The notes: a model not told the origin generated them from the letters alone. Positions 1 to 8,611 are shown, numbered from the stretch's first letter. The stretch: 17,500 bases of DNA from Trachelipus rathkii (GCA_015478945.1 JABUQX010028448.1:7501-25000); one strand, 5' to 3'. Translations and numbers: made by a program.

Positions 1-168
1 CCAGATGTATCGGTTAATAAGCCAAAATCACAAGCACGCCTAGTATAATAGTAGCTTAGCTATAGACTAAAAGGAAATTTATGTTTAATAAGAGGTGAGA
101 GACCGATAGAATTTGGTTGGTTAGCAAATTAAAAATTGAAACATAGTTATACCGGAGGGGGGGAAGAA
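1..168. other. Sequence downstream of the Penelope-like ORF
   Basis: This AT-rich stretch follows the stop of the Penelope-like ORF on the minus strand and is probably its 3' untranslated end or the flank. It contains a G run at about 155-161. I see no coding signal or repeat structure in it. Confidence 0.4.
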
Positions 169-678
169 TTAAGCAATTAATAAAGGAGTGGAAGAATGGG
201 AGGAATTTAGTGAGGGTTTTAATTGTTTGATGTAGAGGGGATTCAAGGATTTTGCGATCAATGTCAGAGGATGCTGAACTAAGTATGGTAAAATCAGAAA
301 AACGAAGAGGGTGACCTAAGTTGGAGGTGTGGGATCTGATGGAGGAGTGTTCAGGGGAGCTGGAATGAAGGTTAGTGCGAAAAGATGTGCCAGGTGTTTA
401 TGAATTCTAAGTTGTAATTGAAGGCCTGTTTGGCCAACATAGCAGGCCTTGCAGTCTGCACATGTAAAGTTATAAACAACGGAAGATTTCATTAACGTGG
501 GTAGTTTATCTTTATGGCGAAAAAATGAACCTATGGATAGGGGATTAGTAGCAACAAGATAAGGTTGGAGTTGGGGGAAGAAATTCAGGAGGAGTTTATG
601 AAGGTCAAAGATTAAAGATGGGTGAGAGGAACCGACAAAAGGGATGTTGAGGTAGACTGGTAATTTAGAAAACCGTTT
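169..678 (-). pseudogene. Penelope-like element, GIY-YIG endonuclease end of the ORF (frameshifted)
   Basis: Read on the minus strand, a stop-free run from 678 to 319 contains NIPFVGSSHPSL, then GSFFRHKDKLPTLMKSS, VVYNFTC, CxxC-type cysteines and YVGQTGLQLQLRIHKH. This is the layout of the GIY-YIG endonuclease that follows the reverse transcriptase in Penelope-like retroelements, where it nicks target DNA. The frame shifts by one near 358 (stop at 316-318 in the first frame). It resumes as SPEHSSIRSH and LRFSDFTILSSAS, and shifts again in a C run at 237-240. It ends as LYIKQLKPSLNSSHSS with a stop at 169-171. The reverse transcriptase is absent: an in-frame stop lies at 679-681 and no RT motif was found to its right. 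Family assignment is from motif order (seen); loss of function is inferred. Confidence 0.85.
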
Positions 679-946
679 TCAAGCAAACTTTGTCAATATT
701 TTTACTTCCTGTTTGTTATTTTGCTAGTCACTTATTACTTTATTTTTCTTTTTATTTTTATTTTTATTTCGCATTTTCATTGTTATTTCTATTTTTAATT
801 TTATTTTTATTTTTAAATTTCTATTCAATATTATTATACGTAATGTTTTTTCAGTAACCTGATGATGAGCCATGGGTCTGGCTCGAAAACGTTGAATTAA
901 TAAAAAACCTTTGACTTCTGTTTTTGCTTGGTCATCCTCTTCACCC
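679..946 (+). other. T-rich tract ending in AATAAA-like signal; possible Penelope terminal repeat piece in opposite orientation
   Basis: From about 690 to 850 the plus strand is strongly T-rich with many TTTTTATTT units. It ends in TTTTTTCAG (846-854), which resembles a polypyrimidine tract and splice acceptor. After the hammerhead-like motif comes ATTAATAAAAAACC (896-909), which contains AATAAA. The arrangement resembles the terminal repeat (pLTR) of Penelope-like elements, which are known to carry hammerhead motifs. It points to the plus strand, whereas the neighbouring endonuclease remnant is on the minus strand. The assignment is inference. Confidence 0.3.
855..894 (+). ncRNA. Hammerhead-ribozyme-like motif (candidate, helix III missing)
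   Basis: Seen directly: the box CTGATGA at 859-865, a hairpin GAGCC (867-871) with GGCTC (880-884) closing an 8-nt loop, then GAAA at 885-888. These are the two conserved core strands flanking helix II of a hammerhead ribozyme. TAAC (855-858) can pair with GTTG (891-894) as helix I, one pair being G-U. Only two bases (AC, 889-890) separate GAAA from helix I, so there is no real helix III and self-cleavage is doubtful. Hammerhead motifs are known in Penelope-like elements, and such a remnant lies next to it, but on the other strand. Confidence 0.35.
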
Positions 947-1272
947 TATATATATATATATAATATATATATATATATTATATATATATATACCTATACT
1001 AGTATATATATATATTTATTATTATACATATATATATATATTATATATATATATTTATATTATATCTAGATATTATATATATATATATATCATATATATA
1101 TTATTATATTATAAGAACTGTGTGTACCGAATTATGCATATCTATATATACAAATTAATATATATATATTATCATATATATATTATATTAGATATATATA
1201 TATATATATTTATATATAGTATATATATATTCTACTATTATTATATATATTATATATATATAATATGCATTT
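947..1272. repeat. (TA)n microsatellite, interrupted
   Basis: Nearly pure TA dinucleotide repeat with short interruptions (TTATTATT, a CTAGTATA, and a small non-TA island at about 1112-1137). Apparent reading frames across it are tyrosine/isoleucine strings, as expected from translating TA repeats, and are not genes. Confidence 0.95.
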
Positions 1273-1275
1273 ATA

Positions 1276-1350
1276 ACGTCGATGGGACGATTTAGATGTT
1301 TACGATGACGATTTACGTAAATTTTTAGTTGACGATGACGGATTACGTGA
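1276..1350. repeat. Short 30-nt tandem repeat island between TA tracts
   Basis: TACGATGACGATTTACGTA (1301-1319) recurs as GACGATGACGGATTACGTG (1331-1349), exactly 30 nt later. A weaker third copy (CGATGGGACGATTTAGA) begins at about 1280. The island separates two (TA)n tracts and has no visible coding content. Confidence 0.6.
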
Positions 1351-1370
1351 CGAAAAGGTATTTTTTAATG

Positions 1371-1483
1371 ATATATATATATAGATATATATTATATATA
1401 TTATGCATTAATATATATATATATATTATATTACTATATATATATATATATATATATTACCATATATTTATATATATATATTT
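1371..1483. repeat. (TA)n microsatellite abutting the RTE-like 3' end
   Basis: A TA-repeat tract lies directly after (in minus-strand sense) the short 3' tail of the RTE-like element. It may be the element's own simple-repeat tail, expanded, or a microsatellite that hosted the insertion. Confidence 0.9.
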
Positions 1484-1509
1484 CTCATCTTTCTCACCAA
1501 GCGCGTAGT

Positions 1510-3028
1510 TTAGGGCTGTGCTCTGTAATTTACGAAGCACCTCTATGCCGTCCTCTTTCGGTACGTCTCCTCTTCCTCCACCAGTTCTAGGTTTCTTCCT
1601 TTTTTCATTGCAGCTGCCAAAATTACATCCACCCATCTCTTCCATGGCCTTCCACTTGCTCTTCCTCTCGCCGGACTTACACTCTAACATTTTGCCCGGT
1701 ATCTCTCATCTTCCATTCTTCTAACATGTCCGTACCATCCCAACTGTTTTTTCCCACAAGATCCAGAACAGACTCCACCTCTAGCTCGTGCCTAATCTTC
1801 ACATTTCTCCGCTTCTCCCATCTACTCGATCCAACTATTAGTCTTAACACTCTCATCTCCGCCGCCTCCACCCTACTTCTGGTTTTGGTGGTCAGAGTCC
1901 ACGCCTCTACTCCGTACATCAGCATCAGTCTCAGAATCGTGGTATAAATGAGCACCTTCACCTTTTTTGGCACATGCCTATTCTTCAATATCGGGTAAGC
2001 TGTCTATCTTCCTCTCAATCTTCCGTGTCATCTCCCCCTCCGAATTCACCGTCACTCCCAGGTAACTGAAGCTTTCCGTGTCTCGCAACACGACCCCGTC
2101 CACCTGGATCTCACATCTCTCCCTCTCCCTCGAAATCTTCATCACCTCTGTCTTTTCTTTGTTCATCCTCATCCCCTCGTCCCGTAGCACTTCATCTTGT
2201 TATCACCCTTTGTAATGTCTCCTTATCTCTCGTCACCATCGCTATATCATCAGTACATATCATAGCCATCTCCTCTTCCTCCTCCAGCGCCATCCTTCTT
2301 ATACATCCATATACATGACAAAAAGTAATGGTGAGAGCACACCGCCTTGTCTAACTCCCGTCTCCACCTCAAACCATTCTCCAACCCCATTTGACGTTCT
2401 AACAGCACTTTCATTCCCTATGTGCATTCCTTCTATTACCCTAATTAACTTTCGGTCTATTCCGTAGTATGGGTCACGTATCGTTTCCCACAGCTTTTCC
2501 CTGCAGCCACTGTGTCAAAAGCTTTCTCCAAATCGATAAAAAATAAATAAATGTCTCTTCCCATTCCCAGTTATCATTTTCAAGCTGAAAATCAGATCAG
2601 TTGTTCCTCTTCCTGGTCTAAATCCATGTTGTACTTCATTTAGTTTATTCTCCACTATCCTCTCATATACCTTACTTTCATGCGTAAGCAAGGATATTCC
2701 GTTATAGTTGTTGCAATCACTCCTATCCCCCTTCTTAATATTGGGCTATTATGTTCTTACTCCGTCCTTTTGTACTTTCTCCTCCCTCCAGAAACCATTA
2801 AACAATCTCAGCATCCATTTTACCACATCCTCCCCACCTTAAATACTTCTGCAGGCAATCCGTCGCAACCTGGGCTCTTCCCGTTCTTCATCCGTTTTAT
2901 TCCATCTTTAACCTCTTCCAGTGTTATCGGTCGCAACTCCTCGCAATCCACTGCGTTCATCTCTCTGTCCGCCTCTACTCTCTACTCTCTTTTTTGTATT
3001 GTCCGAGTGTATTCCCTCCATCTACCAT
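1510..3028 (-). pseudogene. RTE-like non-LTR retrotransposon reverse transcriptase, decayed
   Basis: Minus-strand fragments, N to C: RWREYT (by 3028), then ITLEEVKDGIKRMKNGKS with PGCDGLPAEVF (about 2940-2840), KKGDRSDCNNYNGISLL and QHGFRPGRGTTDLIFSL (2730-2581), motif A FIDLEKAFDTV (about 2540-2500), EVETGVRQGG and VLSPLLF (about 2370-2310), and a YADD-equivalent reading CTDDIA (about 2255-2238). The thumb and C-terminal parts follow: SFSYLGVTVNSEG (about 2070), LMYGVEAWTL (about 1910), and GRPWKRWVDVILAAA (about 1650-1610) ending at a stop at 1510-1512. This order is that of a non-LTR reverse transcriptase with the C-terminal region seen in RTE-like elements. No endonuclease domain is present, so the copy is 5'-truncated. 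At least five frameshifts and several stops break it. The Y-to-C and A-to-T changes in the YADD box also argue against activity. The RTE label rests on motif style and the very short 3' tail. Confidence 0.85.
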
Positions 3029-3197
3029 TATATGTTATATTATATATATATATAATTATATTTATATATTAATATTTTTATATATATTATAATATTATAT
3101 ATATAATATATTTATAAATATATATATATATATATATACTCATTCCATTATATATCACTTTTGGATGTTCGCGTAGTGTATTCCCTCCATCTACCAT
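3007..3197. repeat. Direct duplication of an RTE-like edge across a TA tract
   Basis: The 22 bases at 3007-3028 are identical to 3176-3197, 169 nt away. The bases before each copy are also alike (TTTTGTATTGTCCGA against TTTTGGATGTTCGCGTA), so the duplicated piece was probably about 40 nt and has since diverged. Both copies are followed by TA repeats. It looks like a small segmental or slippage duplication of the RTE-like sequence with its microsatellite. Confidence 0.8.
3027..3140. repeat. (TA)n microsatellite upstream of the RTE-like fragment
   Basis: TA-rich simple repeat that starts at the 5' (right) limit of the RTE-like reverse transcriptase remnant. A 22-nt segment from the edge of that remnant reappears after it, at 3176-3197. 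Confidence 0.9.
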
Positions 3198-3201
3198 ATA
3201 G

Positions 3202-3285
3202 ATAATTATTATATATATATATATATATATATTATATTATATATATATATATATTATTATATATTATTATATATTATATATATAT
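3202..3285. repeat. (TA)n microsatellite, left half of hAT target site
   Basis: TA-repeat tract that stops exactly where the hAT terminal inverted repeat starts. It resumes at 7925 after the other terminus, so both probably formed one microsatellite before the insertion. Confidence 0.9.
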
Positions 3286-3301
3286 TAGGGATGTACCGAT
3301 A

Positions 3302-3767
3302 GTATCGTTATCGTTATCGGTAGTATCGGCCATTTTTTATGGTTCGGTATCGGTATCGGTTAAATGGGCCGATTACTTAGCCGATACTTCTTACTTTTTT
3401 GGGTGAAAATTATGAGAACTTTAGAATCAATAATTAAATCTAGTTCGATTAGATAGCTCATGGGTGGTTCTCTGTGGTCTATATTCCTCGATTCCTTTTA
3501 CTTAGATTTTTGCGTTCTCAACTTGGGTCTTTAGCGTAAAAATTTACCTTCATATATACCACCTCTCGTCGATACGCGAATGTTCGTGAGAGCGTGTGAG
3601 TGCGTGAGTGTTTTTAACTTTCTGGATTTTTCATATTTTAGATATTTTGCTGTAAATAGGGTTTTATCGTTTCAAAATTTAGGTTTTAGCGTACAACGAA
3701 TTAAATTTCCTCATTTTTCTTGTTTTTGTCTATTTGTTTCTGTCTTTTTTTATTCTTTTTTTTGTGG
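3302..3767 (+). other. hAT left subterminal region and uncharacterised sequence before the LINE
   Basis: The first 90 bases carry repeated TATCGGT/ATCGTTA words and the inverted GCCGAT/ATCGGC, likely subterminal transposase-binding repeats of the hAT element. The rest is T-rich with no recognisable coding content. The 5' edge of the nested LINE lies somewhere in here and could not be fixed. Confidence 0.5.
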
Positions 3768-3836
3768 ATTGCGTGTGCGGTGTGCTGTGGTGTGCGTGTG
3801 CGTGTGCGTTTGCCATGTGCGTGTGCGTGTGCGTGC
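3768..3836 (+). repeat. GTGTGC-rich simple repeat
   Basis: A stretch made largely of GTGTGC and GTGCGT units just before the LINE endonuclease remnant. It could be a leader microsatellite of the LINE. Translations across it give cysteine/valine/arginine strings and are not meaningful. Confidence 0.7.
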
Positions 3837-3839
3837 TTA

Positions 3840-6750
3840 TCGATAGCAGATTTGGCACAGGCGTTGGCTTTCTTTTGGACGTTACCAACATCAATGGCTT
3901 GCACTCTAACTCTGCATCGGTGGAATACTACCTCTCTAACGCTAAACCTAATTTTATGGTCTTGTCTGAGACCCAGATGGCTAAGATTCATCCTTCAACT
4001 CGTTTAATATATCAACTATAACTTATTTTATTAATTGTCCGTTTGAAGGGTGGAGTATGTGCCTATTAAATATTAAACATTTCTATAACACGTTCGAGAA
4101 TCTCGAACTCCTAACTTCGTGTTCTGTGGACTTAAAATCTTTCTTCCTTCTATAATAATCTTATGCTTCTGCTACTGTTCGCCTAACAAAACAGATTTTC
4201 ATGCCTTTTTTGATTACCTTACACTTCTCACGAAACTGTCATATCTTCTCTCATCCAAACTGAGGTCCTTCTATTTGGGGATTTTCAATGTACACAAAAC
4301 TGAAGTTGTTGGGTTCCTCTCGTACTGATTTTGTTGGGAGGAAGCCGAATATTCAGTATTCTCAACGGTCTGGAGCAACTGATTAAATTAACCTACACAT
4401 AGTTCCGGAATCGTCCCACCGATTCTTGAAACACACTATGACCTAGTTCCACCCCACTAGTTCCTTCTCTCTATAAATACACCACCTTCGCTCTATCGGT
4501 AAATTTCTGACACAACCTTATACAGTTAATTTAATTATTTCCTCTCCAAATCTCATTCCTGCCTATGCGGATTTTATGGCACTTTGTGGGCCGATTGTGG
4601 GGCATTGCGTATGCTTCTCGCTAACTATATTGAAGTTGATGCTTTGACTATTAGGACGCCTTCAGATTTCTGCGATAAAGTTGGGAACTGTAATATGTTA
4701 ATGGGATGAGCAGGTTCATTCCTTCTTGGACTAAACCTTTTTCTCCTCAAAATCCATTGGTTCGATCGTGCTTGTTCCTTGGCCATTCAGGCTAGAGACA
4801 ATGCTTATCGGGTGTGGAAAATTCTCGTTCTCCAATCACTCTTGCCATTATTTATTCAGTAGAAATCGTTGCAGGGTACTCTTCGACGAGCAAAGCGGAC
4901 TTTCAATAAACGAAATTGCGCTGACCTCCTTGGTTCTCCTACGGACAAATCTCTCTGGCCTCTTTGCCAAAACATCTCTTAACAACTTCTGTAAAATCAT
5001 CCTTTCCTATCCTCTTATTCGCTTTGATGATTCTGTTGTTAATATTCCAACTGAAAGGCCAATCAACTCTTTGGCCTCCTATTTTCCCTCTAACCTTAAC
5101 CCTGGATGATTCTGGTATTCCTCTTCCTCCTCCATTTCTCCTCTCAGGTGTCCTTGCCTTTGCCTGTGATTACATTTGATGGGTGCCATGAGCTCCTTGA
5201 TATCTATGAACGTTAGGAGGCAAGTGGCCCGGATCGCATTCCTCTCCGAGTTTTGATGGAAGTGTGCTTCCGTGCTGACGCCACCCCTCGTTCAACTATA
5301 TTTTCTATGCCTCAATACTAGCACTTTCCTCAGTGTTGGAAGCCGCATATGTCCAACCTATTCCGAAAAATGATGTGCTCTTGATCCTTCTAACTTATCG
5401 CCTATAAGCTCTCACTTGTTATTCTTTCTACAGATCTTTGAAACCCTCTCAACTCTCACTTCTTAGTATCATCTGGAATCTCTTTCCTTCTTTCTGATTA
5501 CCAACGGCTTTCGATGCTCGAGATCTACTGGCGATATACTTCCTATTTAAAGATTTGTGTTTGCCTGTTAGGAACTACGGGAGATTGTGGGGTGGCGGCT
5601 TGACATATCGCAAAGCATCTTGACCGGGTTCATGGCCGTCGTCACTGCTCATCCAAGCTCCCTCCTTTGGGTTTCTTATCTCTTTGTACTTCTAGCTCTG
5701 TCAAAATCGCGTCGATGGTGTGTGATGGGGCTACGCTGTGTTCGTGTGTTCCTCAGGTGCTTGTTTAGCCGTGCTTTATTCCTGCTGTTTTTTCAGCAAA
5801 TGAGCTTCGCACCTTGCACATCTAACATCTTCCACTCATATGTTCGATGATTGACCCTTCATCTCAACTCGTATCAATTGTGCTCCCTCTTTTACTTCTG
5901 TGCTCGCGTTTCTTTTCCGATGCTATATCTCGGCTGATCTGGGATAGAGATTTCAGGATGGGTCGTCTCAAGCTTGCTGGAAATTTAATTCTTTAAATAA
6001 ACCCACTCTAGCAAATTCTCTCTCAAGAGCACGTACTTTTCTATCTCTTTGGAGATGGTTTCTCTCGTCTCTCCTGTTTGACAATAACATCCTTGGCTTA
6101 ACATAAACAAAAAAATGTTTATAAACCCTCAAAATCACAGTGGTGCTAGGGCGGCCTCAAAGAGACTGGGAGTTCTGTTTAGAGTGGGAGATTTTTTTTC
6201 CTTCTCAGTTACTCCAGCCTGTATACAAGGGTCTCATCCACCTGTTATGGATTACTGCCTTATATCCTGTGGGGGGTGGGGGCTTGTTTCATCCGCTTGT
6301 GGATAGGTCGATGTCAAAGGGCCAAAAGACTTATAAACTGTCCTTTACTTTCTAGTTCGTTCGCGTTGTATGATTTGCGGCGCGATGTTGGTGACTTATC
6401 CTTTTCTAAGGGACATGTAGAGGCAAAGTGCTCGAGGGCGCTAGTCGAGCTTCGGCGTACCACCACCTTTACGACGCCTTCGTGCACAAGGGTGCTGGTC
6501 GGGCAATGATTTGTGTGTATGTAGTCTCCAGCTGGTTTGCTGCGGTTGCTTCTTTCCTTTTCTGCCACCCTTCTGTTCTGTGGAATTTCTTCCATCTTCT
6601 GTATTTCCTACTCAATTTAATTCCCTCACTTTAAAGCCTGCGGTTTGATGTCATCTGCGTAGATTGGATTTTGAGCGTTCACACCCACTCCTTGATAGGG
6701 TTCTGCCCTGTGAGCCAACTGTGAAAAATATAAATTAAATAAAAGTTCTA
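3840..6750 (+). mobile_element. Jockey-like non-LTR retrotransposon, degenerate, nested in the hAT element
   Basis: Plus-strand fragments of an endonuclease and a reverse transcriptase occur in the correct order over about 2.8 kb. The coding remnants end near 6640. A short 3' region follows, with CTTGATAGGGTTCTGCCC (about 6692-6709) and an AATAAA-containing tail (ATAAATTAAATAAAA, about 6731-6745). It sits wholly inside the hAT inverted repeats, so it inserted after the hAT did. The 5' edge is uncertain. Confidence 0.8.
3878..6640 (+). pseudogene. Jockey-like endonuclease/reverse transcriptase remnant
   Basis: Endonuclease: DVTNINGLHSNSASVEYYL (from 3878) and FMVLSETQ, whose Glu is the expected catalytic residue (about 3968). 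The later GDFNVH box reads GIFNVH (about 4276-4293), losing the Asp. Reverse transcriptase: EASGPDRIPLRVLMEVC (5217-5267), NGFRCSRSTGDILPI (5503-5547), LDIS with a retained catalytic Asp codon (5602-5604), a VPQ box (about 5747), and HSY followed by a broken YADD box with a stop (5833-5850). The C-terminal part shows ASKRLGVLFRV (6151-6186), AKRLINCPLLSSS (about 6322-6360) and SVEFLPSSVFPTQF (about 6577-6620). Many frameshifts and stops separate these pieces. Animal Jockey-like ORF2 proteins have this order. Clade assignment is from motif similarity and could also fit another jockey-superfamily clade. Confidence 0.85.
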
Positions 6751-6859
6751 TAAGGGGATATTCCTAAGATAGCTGAACCCCACAAGGAATGGAACCTCGA
6801 CGGTGAACCACTTCTAGGATGCATTTAAATAGCATAACCGGGGAGCTTGCTCGCTTGAC
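6751..6859 (+). other. Unassigned 110-bp segment between LINE tail and poly(A)
   Basis: Moderate-GC sequence between the end of the Jockey-like LINE and a long A run. It has no coding similarity I recognise and no clear tRNA A/B boxes. Because it ends in poly(A), it may be the 3' end of a second 5'-truncated retroposon, or an extended 3' end of the same LINE. Confidence 0.4.
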
Positions 6860-6879
6860 AAAAAAAAAAAAAAAAAAAA

Positions 6880-6910
<31 letters not shown>
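6860..6910 (+). repeat. Poly(A) tract, 51 nt with two T interruptions
   Basis: Continuous A from 6860 to 6910 except T at 6880 and 6882. Its position after retrotransposon sequence and before surviving hAT transposase sequence fits a plus-strand retroposon tail. It marks the right boundary of the nested insertion. Confidence 0.9.
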
Positions 6911-6912
<2 letters not shown>

Positions 6913-7420
6913 ACAGAGAAGTGGAAGCCGCCTCATCTGCAACCCCTGGCAACGCACTGATAGTGACGATGGTGGCTTTTTCAGCCAATAAACTGAAGAT
7001 GAGGATTGGATTGCTAGACTTTGATAAAGTTCCCTGGCGAAATGCATTGACATCTTCATTCACTTCAAAGGAATACACCAGGGAACTCATTCGTAAAACT
7101 GAAGAGACAGTCATCAAGGAGCAAAGATATTTCAAATTTGCAGTCTGTGAAAGAGGAGTGAGGCTCTACGAAAACTGAGATGCTGCCTACAGAAAGGAAT
7201 CCTTTCATGCGGTGGATGAAATGGGCCAAGGTTTTCATTATTATCAGTGCTTGAAGGCAAATATATCAGCCCCTCCTTCATCAGTCGAGAGGGAGCGTAC
7301 TTTATAGTGTAGGTAGGAATGTAAACACCCAAACAAGGAACAGTCTCTCGGCCAGATACTAGTGAAAGTTTAATGTTTTTTGCATCACAATTTGTGAATT
7401 TTTTTGAATTTGATTATTGA
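6911..7420 (+). pseudogene. hAT transposase C-terminal remnant (dimerisation region)
   Basis: On the plus strand, an acidic stretch (DSDDGGFF, about 6958-6981, in a shifted frame) is followed by MLPTERNPFMRWMKWAKVF (about 7181-7237), then KYISAPPSSVERERT (from about 7258). This corresponds to the hAT C-terminal block (nPL.WW followed by YL..PPSSV.SER), which mediates transposase dimerisation. Frame changes then lead through YSVGRNVNTQTRNSLSA (about 7301-7351) to SESLMFFASQFVNFFEFDY (about 7360-7416) and a stop. At least three frameshifts and internal stops are present. The N-terminal BED finger and catalytic core are not visible in the window; the nested LINE occupies their expected position. 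Confidence 0.7.
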
Positions 7421-7908
7421 ATGATATCTATCTTAAAGGGGTATTTTATATGTCATGTTTGAGTAATAGCGGTTTTTTTTACTTTTCGGCTGATTAATTG
7501 AGGCCCTTCTTCATTATTTTTATTCTTTATATTGTAGTAGTTAAAGAATCTTCTTGAATGTAATCATGTTAAAACATAAAGCTAGTAGCTAAACCAATTG
7601 TTAATACTTACTTGAAAATGGAAACTGGAATATTTTTTAAATAAAACACAAACATAAAAGTTATTAATATTATATTTGAATTTATTATTCCTTAAAGGTC
7701 ACTATTTTAATTTATTAAAACTTAAATTACTTGGGCACAACCACAATATGAAAATATAAATGACTTAAGTGTTGTTTGTACAGGAATGCAATCTTGAGTT
7801 GCCTAGCAGTGCACAATTGTTCTATCTTATTACTGTGATTTATATATTAATTAAAGTTGTATCGGTATGGCCCTAAAAAAATAGGGTTCGGTAATCGGCT
7901 CTTTCTGG
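7421..7908 (+). other. hAT right subterminal non-coding region
   Basis: AT-rich sequence after the transposase remnant with no coding signal. Close to the right end it carries GTATCGGTATGGCCC and GGTTCGGTAATCGGC, mirroring ATCGGT-type words inside the left end. Confidence 0.6.
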
Positions 7909-7924
7909 TATCGGTACATCCCTA

Positions 7925-7956
<32 letters not shown>

Positions 7957-8071
7957 ATTATTATATAATATATATATATATATATTATATTTATATAATA
8001 TATATTATATAAAAATGTATTTAATTGTATAATCTATAAATTATATATTTCTATATCTATTAAATCAAATT
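7925..8071. repeat. (TA)n microsatellite and AT-rich flank
   Basis: TA repeats to about 8010, continuing the microsatellite interrupted by the hAT element, then AT-rich unique sequence up to the putative BEL/Pao LTR edge. No gene is visible. Confidence 0.85.
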
Positions 8072-8490
8072 TATGTACTCTCCTCGTTATTGTAGGAATG
8101 CTGAAAATACGGCATTCTTTAGCCATTTAGGATAGTTTATATTAACTGTAAACTGGTTGATAAATTCAAAAATTTTTACTTGATATTACGCAGATGGAGA
8201 AATGCACCCTTAAAAAATATGAAAAGAAACAAAAAACAACTTACTTGAGTAAAATCAGTAGATAGGTAACGGCAAGCGGTTAATTGATTGGAAAATTGTT
8301 CTTTTCCACAGTTATATTGAAATACGTTTCTTTCAATCAACAGTTAGTTACTGGGTAAACTTCTCTTCACCTACGTAGGTCTTGATACGAAACCACACAG
8401 TTTAAATCACAATTTTATTTGAATAGTTAAAACTTGAAAAGCCATAACATAATTTTTATCATGAAATTAAAGACTTCTTTAACGATATTC

Positions 8491-8611
8491 ACGAAATCGA
8501 TCAAAAAGGCAAAAACGGAGATTCACAATGGTATTCTATTCACGAAGGCAAAAAGGCAAAGACAGATTCACAGACGGTATTTTCGACACGAAGGCAAAAA
8601 GGCAAAAGACC
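8491..8611 (+). repeat. Tandem repeat of 46-51 nt in the putative LTR
   Basis: Three starts of an ACGAA..AAAAAGGCAAA unit lie at 8491, 8542 and 8588. Units one and two share GATTCACA and GGTATT further on; the third is cut short at about 8611. Reading frames across it are not conserved. Confidence 0.7.

Larger units (their letters stand above)
3286..7924 (+). mobile_element. hAT-type DNA transposon with perfect terminal inverted repeats, carrying a nested LINE
   Basis: The left end TAGGGATGTACCGATA (3286-3301) is the exact reverse complement of the right end (7909-7924), a 16-bp perfect terminal inverted repeat beginning TAGGG, as is usual for hAT elements ((C/T)AGGG). The flanks are ATATATAT on both sides (3278-3285 and 7925-7932), the 8-bp size expected for hAT target-site duplication, although inside a TA repeat this proves little. 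ATCGGT-like words cluster just inside both ends. Inside lie a decayed hAT transposase C-terminus (about 6911-7420, plus) and a Jockey-like LINE that appears to have replaced or split the N-terminal half. The element is non-autonomous now. Confidence 0.85.

Noticed and set aside
924..1295. 123-residue plus-strand open frame rich in Tyr and Ile
   Set aside because: It is a translation of the (TA)n microsatellite; no start context or conserved content.
1518..1947. Plus-strand open frames opposite the RTE-like remnant
   Set aside because: The minus strand carries recognisable reverse transcriptase sequence; these are shadows.
3580..3846. Cys/Val/Arg-rich open frame over the GTGTGC repeat
   Set aside because: It reflects simple-repeat composition rather than a gene.
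6751..6859. Possible tRNA-derived SINE head
   Set aside because: No convincing RNA polymerase III A or B box was found, so only an unassigned segment is reported.
6764..7059. Minus-strand frames with long Phe runs
   Set aside because: The Phe run is the complement of the poly(A) tract at 6860-6910.
8369..8380. Perfect 12-bp palindrome ACCTACGTAGGT
   Set aside because: Isolated, not repeated nearby, and of a length expected by chance at low frequency; no role could be supported.
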